Shown here in pieces: positions 8,113 to 15,945 of a DNA stretch of 44,594 nucleotides (its first letter is position 1; every line of letters begins with the position of its first letter). The stretch is from NCBI GenBank assembly GCA_016795375.1, contig JAEUHJ010000074.1:1-44594 (forward strand). The letters run 5' to 3'. The stretch is from Verrucomicrobiaceae bacterium (GTDB lineage: Bacteria > Verrucomicrobiota > Verrucomicrobiia > Verrucomicrobiales > Verrucomicrobiaceae). The translations under genes and the position numbers were made by a program. Under the pieces are notes generated by a model, which was not told the origin of the DNA, did not search any database, and saw only the letters and a list, made by a program, of their open reading frames with translations.

Positions 8113-10458
8113 CTAGAACTTGTAGCCCATGTTGAATTGGAAACGCCCGGAGCCGGAGAACTGGTCCTTGTCCACCGGGACGGCATAGTCCACGCGGATG
8201 GGGCCGATGGGCAGGAAGATGCGCAGCCCGATGCCGACGTCGGAGTAGATGTCGCCATTGCCCACAAAAGCACCGGAGGCGCCACTGATGGTGCCCACGT
8301 CGCCAAAGAAGGCGACACGCGGAGCCCTGTCCGCCGAGGCTCCTGTGATGTTGACCGGCACCGTGTATTCCGCGGAGGCATAAATGGCCGACCTGCCGCC
8401 GAGGGGCTCGCCGGTGGCGTCCTTGGGGCCGGCCTCGCGATAGTCAAAGCCACGCATGTTGTTCGCACCACCGAGGAAAAGACGCTCAAAGATCGGCAGC
8501 CGCGAGCCTCCCCAATTTTCCGCGACGCGGAAGCTCCCCTCAAAGCTCAAGATCGTGTCGCCGACCAGGTTGAAGAACTGCTGTCCGCTGAGGGACGCGC
8601 CATAAGCTTCCACGTCCAGCGCGGAGGCCATGAGACCCGCTTCGAATTTATGGCCGCTACGGGGCAGGAAGATATTGTCCCGCGTGTCATGGACCCAGGA
8701 GACGTTGAGCTTGCTCTGCACATAAGAACCCGCTTCCCTCCTGATGAGAGCCGTGGCTGCGGGGTCGATGTTGTCGATCGTCACTTGTTGCAGGGTGATG
8801 CCGCCGTCGATGTAAGAGTGCTCCCCGGTCTGCTTGCGCAAGCTCACCGACGCACCCGCCTCGGTCTGGTCGAACTTGTTGGAGATGAAGAACAGGTTGC
8901 GGTAGAAGAGATCGACGGTGAGGGCCAGCGGACGGCCCAGGAACCACGGCTCCGTCCAGCTCACGCTGGCGTCACGACGGAGGGAACCGGCACGGATGTT
9001 GGCGTTGAAGCGCTGGCCACCGCCGCGGAAATCCTTCCAGTCGGAGATGTCAAAGTTGGTCTGCGTGACGGAGATGAACGCGGTCAGGCTGTCGATGGAG
9101 CTGAGTCCCGCGCCAAAGTTCACCGTGCCGGTGCTCTGTTCGACGACATTGATGTCCACATCCTTGTACCCCTCGTTGAGGGAGGGGGTGTTGCGCACAT
9201 CGACGGCGCTGAAGTAATTGAGGTTTTGCAGGCGGTTTTTGCCGGCCTCGATCTTCACCGTGTTCAGCTCCTCGCCTGGGGCGAAAGGCAGCTCCCGGCG
9301 GATGACCTCGTCCTTGGTGACGGAGTTGCCGGAAATGTTGACCTTGCTGATATGGGATTTGGCGCCCTCAATGATGCTGTAGGCCACCGCGACCTTCCCG
9401 GGCGCGCTCTCCAAAATGCTGGTCTCGACGCGCGCGTCAGCATAACCACGCGATCCATAGTAGTCCTGGATCATCTTCTCGTCCGCGTTCACAAAACTGC
9501 CTTTGTAGGGAAACCCCGCCTCCTGGCGGACCCCCTTCATCAGCTCGTCCTGGGAGAAGATGGTGTTGCCGGAGAGAGTGACGCCCGAAACGTCATATCT
9601 GCCCCCTTCACTGATCACATAAACGATGTCCATCTCCTTCGCGGACACGGGTTCGCGGCGCACCTCGGTGACCTTGGCATACACATAGCCCTCGTCCTGG
9701 AACGCCTGCTCGATGATCTTGATGTCCTCCTGGAGATCCTGGTTGTTCAGCTTGCCCTTCTTGCCCCAGAGGTTCCAGAAGTGATGTTCCCTGGACTTGA
9801 GCCTGGCGCGCAGCTTGCGGGCGCTGATGGCGGTGTTCCCCTCGAAACGGATGTCATGAATGATGCCGCGGGCTCCTTCGTCGATTTTGAACACCACGCT
9901 GGAAAAGCCCTGGCGGACGGAGGGTGCGGTCTCATAGCTGACGATCACGTCGGAATAGCCTTTCTTCTCGTAAGCCTCCACGATCTTCTGCTGCCCTGCT
10001 GAGAGCTTTGCATCATCCACCGGGTCGCCGATGTTGATCTCGCTCTTCTTGAGCAGATCCTTGCTGTCGAAAACCGTGTTGCCCAGGAAGGCGATGTCCC
10101 CGATGCCGCCGCGGCCCGTGATCTCGACGATGACCCTCACGCCGCCGGCCACGTCCACGGCACGGATGTCCAGATTTTCCACCGCGCCGGTGCTGTAAAG
10201 GGCGCGGATGTCGCGCTCCACCGCCTCATCTGTGAAGGGCTGCCCCACACGCGTCGAAAGCTGGCTGCGAACACGGTTCTCATCCAGCTTCACACCGCCC
10301 TTGAGGACGACCTGCACATCCTTCACGATCTTCCCTTTGTCAGGCGCCGCCGGGATGACGCTCTGCGCGTGCGCCTGGTGGGGAGCGGCGGTCATGAGCA
10401 GAAGGGCTGCCGTGACAAAAAAAGCGGAACACGACTTGGAGAGGATGCCTTGGTTCAT
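8113..10458 (-). CDS. bamA: Outer-membrane protein assembly factor BamA
   Basis: This 781-aa Omp85 protein folds and inserts beta-barrel proteins into the outer membrane. It has a signal peptide (AALLLMTAAPHQAHAQ) and about five POTRA repeats from residue 45 to 420 (motifs such as GGIGDIAFLGNTVFDSKDL and SKVNISGNSVTKDEVIRRE). The C-terminal 16-strand barrel carries the GGANNMRGFDYRE motif and ends in an aromatic GRFQFNMGYKF, the expected terminal beta-signal. The ATG at 10458 immediately precedes the signal peptide. It is the first gene of the bamA-skp-lpxD run. The 248 bp to its left-facing start (10459-10706) must hold the promoters of both bamA and the divergent permease gene. Confidence 0.96.
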   Translation of the reverse strand: MNQGILSKSCSAFFVTAALLLMTAAPHQAHAQSVIPAAPDKGKIVKDVQVVLKGGVKLDENRVRSQLSTRVGQPFTDEAVERDIRALYSTGAVENLDIRAVDVAGGVRVIVEITGRGGIGDIAFLGNTVFDSKDLLKKSEINIGDPVDDAKLSAGQQKIVEAYEKKGYSDVIVSYETAPSVRQGFSSVVFKIDEGARGIIHDIRFEGNTAISARKLRARLKSREHHFWNLWGKKGKLNNQDLQEDIKIIEQAFQDEGYVYAKVTEVRREPVSAKEMDIVYVISEGGRYDVSGVTLSGNTIFSQDELMKGVRQEAGFPYKGSFVNADEKMIQDYYGSRGYADARVETSILESAPGKVAVAYSIIEGAKSHISKVNISGNSVTKDEVIRRELPFAPGEELNTVKIEAGKNRLQNLNYFSAVDVRNTPSLNEGYKDVDINVVEQSTGTVNFGAGLSSIDSLTAFISVTQTNFDISDWKDFRGGGQRFNANIRAGSLRRDASVSWTEPWFLGRPLALTVDLFYRNLFFISNKFDQTEAGASVSLRKQTGEHSYIDGGITLQQVTIDNIDPAATALIRREAGSYVQSKLNVSWVHDTRDNIFLPRSGHKFEAGLMASALDVEAYGASLSGQQFFNLVGDTILSFEGSFRVAENWGGSRLPIFERLFLGGANNMRGFDYREAGPKDATGEPLGGRSAIYASAEYTVPVNITGASADRAPRVAFFGDVGTISGASGAFVGNGDIYSDVGIGLRIFLPIGPIRVDYAVPVDKDQFSGSGRFQFNMGYKF

Positions 10459-10706
10459 GAGCGGGAGCAGGGACTTGGGAAAGGGCTGGCTGGTCGGAAA
10501 TGTGGCGGATCCCGCCATGCGAACGGGAAAGCGCATTACTGCTTCCCGCACGCCTCGCGTCAAGGTGTAAGTTCCGCCCGGAATCCACCCTTTTATACAG
10601 CACCTGGCGCGGCGCGCCTCCCGCATTCCCTTTTGTTGCGGAGGATCGTCGGAAACCACTGTGCGTTTCCAGCCTGCGCGGCTACAGAAGCATCCGGAAC
10701 CCGGCC

Positions 10707-11588
10707 ATGCCCCGCACCTCAACCCGCGACTACCTTCAGCTCCATCTCGTCGTGCTGGCGTGGGGTTTGACCGCGATTTTGGGGAAGCTCATCGCGCTTG
10801 CGCCCGTGGATGTCGTTGTCGGGCGCACTTTCCTCGCCGCGCTGGGCTTTGGCGGGTTTGCATGCCTCATGCGCCATCGCCTGGCTCTCTCACAGGGACG
10901 CGCCTTGGGGATGCTCGGCGTCGGCGCCATCCTCGGCCTGCACTGGATTCTGTTCTTCTGGTCCGCGCGGCTCGCCACCACCTCCGTCTGCCTCGCCGCC
11001 ATGCCCACGGCCATGCTGTGGTGCTCGCTGATCGAGCCGTTCATCGACGGCACCCATCGCTGGCGGCTCTCCGAGCTGCTCGTCGGCGCGGTCATGGTCG
11101 GCGCGGTATGGCTGATCTACGAGGTCGAATTCCGCCACTGGCTTGGCTTTTCCGTCGCCATCGCCTCCGCCGTGCTGGCGGCATTTTTCGCCACATTGAG
11201 CAAGCAACAAGTCGCCGGCGGCACCCACTGGAGCATCATTGGCTTTTATCAAATGACCGGCGCGTGCCTCGCCGCGCTCATCTCGCGTCCCTTGCTTGAA
11301 AAAGGCATCCTTCCCGCGCTGCCGGACGCCCTCTCCTCACTTTGGCTGCTTGTTCTCGCCCTCGTCTGCACCGTCGCCGCCTACGCAGGCTTCATGGATG
11401 TGCTGCGCCGTGTCAGCGTCTTCACCGTGAATGTCATCTACAACATGGAGCCTGTTTACGGCATCATCCTCGCGGTACTGGTCTTCGGGAAGGCCGAGTA
11501 CATGAGCGGCGGCTTCTATTCCGGCGCGGGTATCATCATCGCCGTCGTGCTTGCCCTGCCGTGGATTCGACGATGGGTTGGGGGATGA
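10707..11588 (+). CDS. DMT-superfamily (EamA) permease
   Basis: A 293-aa polytopic membrane protein with about ten hydrophobic helices arranged as two EamA halves. The N-half has HLVVLAWGLTAILGKLI and GRTFLAALGFGGF; the C-half has SLWLLVLALVCTVAAYAGFMD and VNVIYNMEPVYGIILAVLVFGK, the latter typical of the repeat-2 end in EamA exporters. The family exports amino acids and other metabolites; the substrate cannot be told from sequence. The ATG at 10707 places the first helix near the N-terminus as usual; the open extension to 10500 is not convincing. It is divergent from bamA. Confidence 0.85.
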   Translation: MPRTSTRDYLQLHLVVLAWGLTAILGKLIALAPVDVVVGRTFLAALGFGGFACLMRHRLALSQGRALGMLGVGAILGLHWILFFWSARLATTSVCLAAMPTAMLWCSLIEPFIDGTHRWRLSELLVGAVMVGAVWLIYEVEFRHWLGFSVAIASAVLAAFFATLSKQQVAGGTHWSIIGFYQMTGACLAALISRPLLEKGILPALPDALSSLWLLVLALVCTVAAYAGFMDVLRRVSVFTVNVIYNMEPVYGIILAVLVFGKAEYMSGGFYSGAGIIIAVVLALPWIRRWVGG

Positions 11589-11680
11589 CCGCCGGCCGTG
11601 ATGTCCCGGCCATTTCCGCCCCTGGCCGTCTTTCGTGACGCAAAAACTTGTGTGATCGCGCTGGCTCTGGCATGGAATCC

Positions 11681-11713
11681 GGCACACATCGCTCCTGCGG
11701 CGCGATGTGTGCC
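11681..11713. promoter_or_regulatory. Perfect 12-bp inverted repeat plus C8 tract before the ECF sigma gene
   Basis: GGCACACATCGC (11681-11692) and GCGATGTGTGCC (11702-11713) are exact reverse complements separated by 9 nt. The right arm merges into a run of eight C (11712-11719), ending 2 nt before the sigma-factor ATG at 11722. The hairpin would cover the ribosome-binding zone if transcribed; as DNA it is a good operator. No U-tract follows, so it is not a standard terminator for the upstream permease gene. Confidence 0.6.
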
Positions 11714-11721
11714 CCCCCCAA

Positions 11722-12300
11722 ATGCCCCAGTCCGAACTCACCGAAGAAGAACTGCTCCAGCGTGTGGCACGCAGGGACGTGCGCGCCTTCGACCAGCTCT
11801 ATGACGCGCTGGCTCCGCGCCTTCACGGCCTGCTGCGCCAGATGCTCCCTGAGGAGCGTGAAGCGGAGGAGGTGCTGCAGGACGGCTTCGTCCATCTGTG
11901 GGAGAGCGTCGGCGGGTTCGATCCCGAACACGGCCGCGCCTTCCCCTGGGCTGTGTCGCTGTTCCGCCGCAAAGCCATCGACCGCATGCGCACGCTGGGC
12001 CGTCGCACACGGCTGGTGGACAGTGCGGTACTGGAACAGGCCACGCTACCAGCGCAGACGACATCCGCCGGCGAAGGCACGATGACTGACGAGCGCCGCG
12101 ACATGGTTAGCGCCGCGCTGGGCGAGCTTTCCAGGGATCAGCGCCAGTTGGTCGAGTGTGCGTTTTTGAAAGGCCTCAACCACCATGTGATCGCGGAGTC
12201 ACTCGGCCTTCCGGACGCCACGGTGAGGACCAACATCCGCCGCGGGCTGCTGCGTCTGCACGAACTGCTGAAAGGAGGCTCCAGTGGACGAACGCTCTGA
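11722..12300 (+). CDS. ECF-type RNA polymerase sigma factor
   Basis: A 192-aa sigma-70 family protein containing only regions 2 and 4. Region 2 spans about residues 22-92 (RAFDQLYDALAPRLHGLLRQ, EVLQDGFVHLWESVGGF, FRRKAIDRMR). Region 4 spans about 130-185 (ALGELSRDQRQLVECAF followed by a helix-turn-helix, HHVIAESLGLPDATVRTNI). It resembles the SigK/RpoE-like groups that pair with zinc-independent anti-sigma factors. Start ATG 11722; an in-frame GTG at 11707 inside the hairpin is an alternative and would place the C8 tract within the coding sequence. The next gene overlaps it by 17 nt and encodes its likely anti-sigma factor. Confidence 0.92.
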   Translation: MPQSELTEEELLQRVARRDVRAFDQLYDALAPRLHGLLRQMLPEEREAEEVLQDGFVHLWESVGGFDPEHGRAFPWAVSLFRRKAIDRMRTLGRRTRLVDSAVLEQATLPAQTTSAGEGTMTDERRDMVSAALGELSRDQRQLVECAFLKGLNHHVIAESLGLPDATVRTNIRRGLLRLHELLKGGSSGRTL

Positions 12301-13192
12301 AGAACTGGCCGCCCTCAACGCCCTCGACATGCTGGAGAGCGACGAAAAACGCGTCCTCCACGGCGCATGCGTGACGGACAAGGAGCTGCGCGCCTTTTCA
12401 GTCGAACTGGAAGCCACCGCCGCCGAACTCGGACGGCTCGTGACGCCGGTGACGCCGCCGGCGGACATCAAACGCCGCATCCGTGCGAAAATCCGCGCCC
12501 GCAGCGACAGGTTCGCCTCCGTCTCGCCTGGAGTGATGGTCGGCGCCCTCGGCTGGGGGCTGACGGTGGCGCTGGCCGCGGCCGCGTTCTGGCTGTGGAA
12601 CGAGCGCGGCAAGCTGGAGCGCGAGCTTGCCTCCGCCTCCGACGTGATCGCCAAAGTGCTGCCAGCCGCCGACTCCAACAAAGGACAGGTGCGCACGCTG
12701 GAGGGGACGCTGAAAAACATGCGCGATGACTTCGAGCAGAAGAAAGCGGCGCTGAACGTGGAGATCGACACACTGCGCAAGCGCGAGACCGGCGCGCAGG
12801 CCAGGATCACGCAACTCATCGCCGAGGCGGAGGAGATGAAAAAGCAGGACGCGCAATCGCAGCTCCAGATCACCACTTTGCGCAGCGATGTGTGGGAATA
12901 CCGCCGTGCCGAGATGACCGTCGTCTGGGATGCCCGCCGCGCCCAGGGCGCGTTGCTGCTGGAAAAAATGCCGGAGGTGGAGGACAAAAAGGATTACCAG
13001 CTCTGGATCGTCGATCCGAAGCAGTCGGATCCGGTCAGCGCCGGCGTGGTGGCCGTGGATGGCAAGGGTTCCGCCAGAACCGCCTTCAAACCCGCCGCCA
13101 CTGTGGGCAGCGCCGCGAAGTTCATGATCAGCGTCGAGAAAAAAGGCGGGGCGGAGAAAAAAGAAGGCCCTGTCGTGCTGACCGGCCCGTGA
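12284..13192 (+). CDS. RskA-like anti-sigma factor
   Basis: A 302-aa single-pass membrane protein. Residues 1-75 form a helical anti-sigma domain (SEELAALNALDMLESDEKR). One transmembrane helix lies at about 85-105 (MVGALGWGLTVALAAAAFWLW), followed by a long coiled coil (about 108-205). The C-terminal RskA-type domain includes AEMTVVWDARRAQGALLLEK and DYQLWIVDPKQSDPVSAG. Family members hold an ECF sigma factor at the membrane until regulated proteolysis. The GTG start at 12284 is supported by an AAAGGAGG ribosome-binding site 5 nt upstream and by translational overlap with the sigma gene. The coiled coil between membrane and sensor domain is longer than in typical RskA. Confidence 0.88.
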   Translation: MDERSEELAALNALDMLESDEKRVLHGACVTDKELRAFSVELEATAAELGRLVTPVTPPADIKRRIRAKIRARSDRFASVSPGVMVGALGWGLTVALAAAAFWLWNERGKLERELASASDVIAKVLPAADSNKGQVRTLEGTLKNMRDDFEQKKAALNVEIDTLRKRETGAQARITQLIAEAEEMKKQDAQSQLQITTLRSDVWEYRRAEMTVVWDARRAQGALLLEKMPEVEDKKDYQLWIVDPKQSDPVSAGVVAVDGKGSARTAFKPAATVGSAAKFMISVEKKGGAEKKEGPVVLTGP

Positions 13193-13280
13193 ATGATGCG
13201 TGAACGATTCCATCATGCGCATCGCTTTCCTTGAGAGGTGCGGCCAGCTCTCCATGCTGCGCGTGTTCTTTCCCGACGCC

Positions 13281-13805
13281 ATGCCGATCTACGAGTTCTA
13301 CTGCCCCGACAACAACAAGCTGTACTCCTTCCTCGCCCGCACGCTGTCCTATCGTGACAAAGTTCCCGCCTGTCCGGATGGCGCAGGCATGAAGATGGAG
13401 CGGCGCGTGTCGCCCTTCGCCGTCATCGGCAAGGCGAAGGAGGAGACCGGTGATGATCCGTTCGCAGGCATCGACGAGTCAAAGATGGATGGCTTCATGG
13501 CGGACATGGAACGCGAGATGGGCGGCATGGACGAGGAGAACCCCGACCCGCGTCAGCTCGGCCGCTTCATGCGCAAAATGACCGACATGATGGGCGACAA
13601 GACGCCGCCCGAATTGCGCGAGATGGTGCGCCGCCTCGAAGCGGGCGAAGATCCCGAGAAGCTCGAAGAACAATTCGGCGGCATGGATGAGGGCGAGGCC
13701 GGGGACGCGCTGTTTTCCCAGATGCTCAAGCGTGCGAAGGCCGCACGCAGCCAGCCGGTCCGTGACCCGAAGCTCTATGAGATGCGGGATTTCGTGAAGG
13801 AGTGA
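13281..13805 (+). CDS. FmdB-type protein with a degenerate zinc ribbon
   Basis: A 174-aa protein opening MPIYEFYCPDNNKLYSF, the unmistakable start of the FmdB/CxxC_CxxC_SSSS regulatory family. The usual ribbon is CPxC...CPxCG. Here only Cys8 and Cys30 remain (CPDN and ACPDGAG), so a tetracysteine zinc site cannot form. The rest is a Met/Glu-rich helical tail (MDGFMADMEREMGGMDEE, FMRKMTDMMGD) unlike short FmdB proteins. The ATG at 13281 is fixed by the conserved MPIYE opening. It is 88 nt after the anti-sigma gene on the same strand. Function is unknown. Confidence 0.75.
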   Translation: MPIYEFYCPDNNKLYSFLARTLSYRDKVPACPDGAGMKMERRVSPFAVIGKAKEETGDDPFAGIDESKMDGFMADMEREMGGMDEENPDPRQLGRFMRKMTDMMGDKTPPELREMVRRLEAGEDPEKLEEQFGGMDEGEAGDALFSQMLKRAKAARSQPVRDPKLYEMRDFVKE

Positions 13806-13825
13806 GCCTGGGCCTGCTGGTGCGG

Positions 13826-14008
13826 CTATTTGATCTCAAACATCACATCGACGGGCGTTTCGCTGCGGCTGAAATCGCCGCGTCTCCACCGGAGGAGCGT
13901 GTTTTCCCATTGCCAGGCGTCATTCTCCTCGGGCGTGGCCTCATCCTTGCCATCCATCGGGATGCGCCCATCGGGGAGTTCCAGTTCGAGAAGCGTGGGC
14001 GGGGTCAT
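13826..14008 (-). CDS. 60-aa partner of the nucleotidyltransferase
   Basis: A small acidic protein (TLLELELPDGRIPMDG; ends in PVDVMFEIK). Its ATG (14006-14008) overlaps the TGA of the upstream nucleotidyltransferase in an ATGA arrangement, so the two are almost certainly translated together. It has no membrane segment and I do not recognise a family. Size, coupling and neighbour are consistent with an antitoxin or accessory subunit of a nucleotidyltransferase toxin, but that is inference from arrangement only. Confidence 0.6.
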   Translation of the reverse strand: MTPPTLLELELPDGRIPMDGKDEATPEENDAWQWENTLLRWRRGDFSRSETPVDVMFEIK

Positions 14009-14535
14009 GCGAGCAGCAGTTCAAGCTTGGCCCAGATTTCAGCGTTGCCAAATTTTTCACACAACTGCCGCAAGCCGTCCCGGTCCAGTGCCGCCGGATT
14101 TAAGCGCATGAGTGAGAGAATGTCCGCGGCATCCTTGGCGAACCGTTCGGGATTGTTTTTGACGGCATGCAGCTTGAGCGCCACGATCCCCGCCACGGAA
14201 GGCACCCGCAACTTTGCCGAACCGATCCGCATCGTCACACAGTCCTGGTTGAGTGATTCAAAGCTGGACGCGCCCACAAACATCAAGTCCACATCCTCCG
14301 CCTCCATGGATGAGTGCCTCCAACGCGAAAAAATTCCGCTCTCTGCCTCCTTGCGATAGCCGATGACTGTGAGAAGGCGCTCCATCACAGGAACGTCCTG
14401 AGTGGTGATCAGTAAGTCCACGTCCTTGGTGTTGCGCACATAGCCGTGTGCCTCCAATGACCTGCCGCCGATCAGCATGAATCTCAACTCACCCCGGTGC
14501 TGGGCACGAAAAAGATCTTCGGCGAGAGATTGCAT
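14005..14535 (-). CDS. Nucleotidyltransferase-fold protein (AbiEii/MNT-like)
   Basis: A 176-aa protein with the pol-beta nucleotidyltransferase motif: MLIGGRSLEAHGYVRNTKDVDLLI (about residues 20-43) supplies the GG-x-S/A helix and DxD-type acidic pair, and EAEDVDLMF supplies a third acidic position. VAGIVALKLHAVKNNPER and DAADILSLMR match the helical region downstream in the AbiEii/DUF1814-type family, where a conserved lysine lies on KLHA. Members include toxins that modify tRNA or proteins and also housekeeping proteins. It is first in a two-gene unit with the 60-aa protein. Confidence 0.75.
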   Translation of the reverse strand: MQSLAEDLFRAQHRGELRFMLIGGRSLEAHGYVRNTKDVDLLITTQDVPVMERLLTVIGYRKEAESGIFSRWRHSSMEAEDVDLMFVGASSFESLNQDCVTMRIGSAKLRVPSVAGIVALKLHAVKNNPERFAKDAADILSLMRLNPAALDRDGLRQLCEKFGNAEIWAKLELLLA

Positions 14536-14583
14536 GCCACAGATTAGACGGAGGCCGGGCGCGGCTCAAGACACATGTCCTGT

Positions 14584-15879
14584 TCACCGCGACACCGACA
14601 CCGCCCCCATCGCAGGCACCATGATTTCATCGCCAGTTTTCAGCGGTGTGGCGGCGTCCAGGCGGTTGATTTCACGAATGCGCTCCGGCGTGGTGCTGAA
14701 CTGCGTCGCGATGGTTTCGATGGTGTCAGAACGGTCAACACGGTAGGCGAGGATGCCACGATGCGAGTCGTTGGGGACGGCAGACTTGGCGGGTGCGGCA
14801 GGCGCGGGGGCCGGTGCAGGGGCCAATCCAGCCGCTGGCAGTGGAGCGGCAGCGGGAGCTGTGCCGAAGCCAGGCAGCGGCACGGTGTCGCTCGATTCAC
14901 GCGCCGGTGTTTTGGCGCTCGAAGATGAAGCCACCGCCGTGTTGCGGCCGGGGATTTTCAGCCGCTGGCCGACGAATATTTTGTTCACGTTCTTGATGCC
15001 GTTCGCTTTGGCGAGCGTGCTGATGGCCATCTTGTGCTTGAGGGCGATGCCCTTGAGGCTGTCGCCCTTCTTCACCGTATGATACACGGATGAACTGACG
15101 GGGGCTGATGATGAGCCCCCCCCAGGCGTCGAAGGCCGGTAGCTGGCCTGCGTGGTCGCTGAACCAAAGCGATGCGGCGATGGTATGAGCAAAGTCTGGC
15201 CGACATGTACCTCATCCTCGGTCATGCGGTTGATCTGCTGGATCTCCCCCACGCTGACCCGGTGCGTGGAGGCGATGCGGAAGATCGAGTCACCTGGCCG
15301 GGCCACATAAGTCGTGTGCGCGGCAAGGTCGGTGCCGCCGTCGTAACGGGCGCCGGAGCTTTTGCCGCCGCGTTTGATGCTGCTCACATCGCGTTCGAGT
15401 TCGCCGATGCGGAGGTTCTGCACCTTGTCGCTGTCACGCAGCTTGGAGACCTGGCTGCTAATATCCCCCGTCGGGCCGTAAACTTTGGCCGGGGGGGGAG
15501 GCGGCGGTCCTGCCGTCTTTTTTTTTGAAGAAGCAGTGTGCTTGGAACTAGATTTGGTGCTGGTGGCCTGCTTTGCCGTGGTTTTCGGAGCCGGGGATGT
15601 GCCATAGCCTGGCGGCGGCGGGTAAGTGTAGCCAGGCGGCGGTGGATAAGTGCCAGGATAGGCCGGATATCGGGTCGCCGGAGCCTGAACCGCTGCGGCG
15701 GACTGACGCGCGGCTCTCGTGGATGTTTGCTTCGGAGCAGCCCCTGGTGCCGGATAGCCGGGCGGCGGCGGTGCCGTGTAGGTGTAGGACACCTGGGCAG
15801 GCAAAGGTCCAACGGAAACAAACCCGGAAACAGTGGCGAGGAAGCCCAGCAGGCGGGAGGCAAACGGCGGCGTCTTCAT
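14584..15879 (-). CDS. Exported protein with three LysM peptidoglycan-binding domains
   Basis: A 431-aa secreted or periplasmic protein. It has a signal peptide (RLLGFLATVSGFVSVGPLPAQ) and a Pro/Tyr-rich low-complexity region at about 33-100 (PPPPGY repeats). A Ser/Lys/Thr-rich stretch and a short coiled coil (about 140-170) follow. Three LysM motifs lie at about 189-233, 265-310 and 377-422 (YVARPGDSIFRIAS, YHTVKKGDSLKGIA, YRVDRSDTIETIA), joined by Ala/Pro/Ser linkers. LysM binds the glycan of peptidoglycan. It lies head-to-head with a peptidoglycan amidase, suggesting wall remodelling together. C8 and G8 runs (15116-15123, 15491-15498) and a T9 run (15518-15526) fall within the gene, in linkers. 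Confidence 0.88.
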   Translation of the reverse strand: MKTPPFASRLLGFLATVSGFVSVGPLPAQVSYTYTAPPPPGYPAPGAAPKQTSTRAARQSAAAVQAPATRYPAYPGTYPPPPGYTYPPPPGYGTSPAPKTTAKQATSTKSSSKHTASSKKKTAGPPPPPPAKVYGPTGDISSQVSKLRDSDKVQNLRIGELERDVSSIKRGGKSSGARYDGGTDLAAHTTYVARPGDSIFRIASTHRVSVGEIQQINRMTEDEVHVGQTLLIPSPHRFGSATTQASYRPSTPGGGSSSAPVSSSVYHTVKKGDSLKGIALKHKMAISTLAKANGIKNVNKIFVGQRLKIPGRNTAVASSSSAKTPARESSDTVPLPGFGTAPAAAPLPAAGLAPAPAPAPAAPAKSAVPNDSHRGILAYRVDRSDTIETIATQFSTTPERIREINRLDAATPLKTGDEIMVPAMGAVSVSR

Positions 15880-15945
15880 AATATGGTCATTGTAGAAATT
15901 TTGTTTGTTAATTCAAACAAATATTTTATATAACCAAATAAATTT
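15880..15945. promoter_or_regulatory. AT-rich divergent promoter region with an 8-bp palindrome
   Basis: TTTGTTTG (15900-15907) and CAAACAAA (15914-15921) form a perfect inverted repeat with a 6-nt spacer. Minus-strand promoter candidate for the LysM gene: -35 TTGAAT (15911-15916 complement), -10 TACAAT (15889-15894 complement), spacer 16. Plus-strand candidate for the amidase gene: -35 TTGTTA (15905-15910), -10 TATATA (15927-15932), spacer 16, giving a very short leader. Both -35 boxes fall in the palindrome, so one bound protein could control both genes. The region contrasts sharply with the GC-rich surroundings. Confidence 0.55.

Noticed and set aside
7402..10002. An 866-aa plus-strand open frame antisense to skp-like and bamA
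   Set aside because: No recognisable domain. It arises because GC-rich codons on the minus strand rarely give stops on the opposite strand; bamA and skp-like explain the region fully.
15598..15680. Short repeats in the LysM gene that might be a CRISPR or tandem-repeat array
   Set aside because: They are codons for PPPPGY-type low-complexity protein repeats; no conserved spacers or regular unit length.
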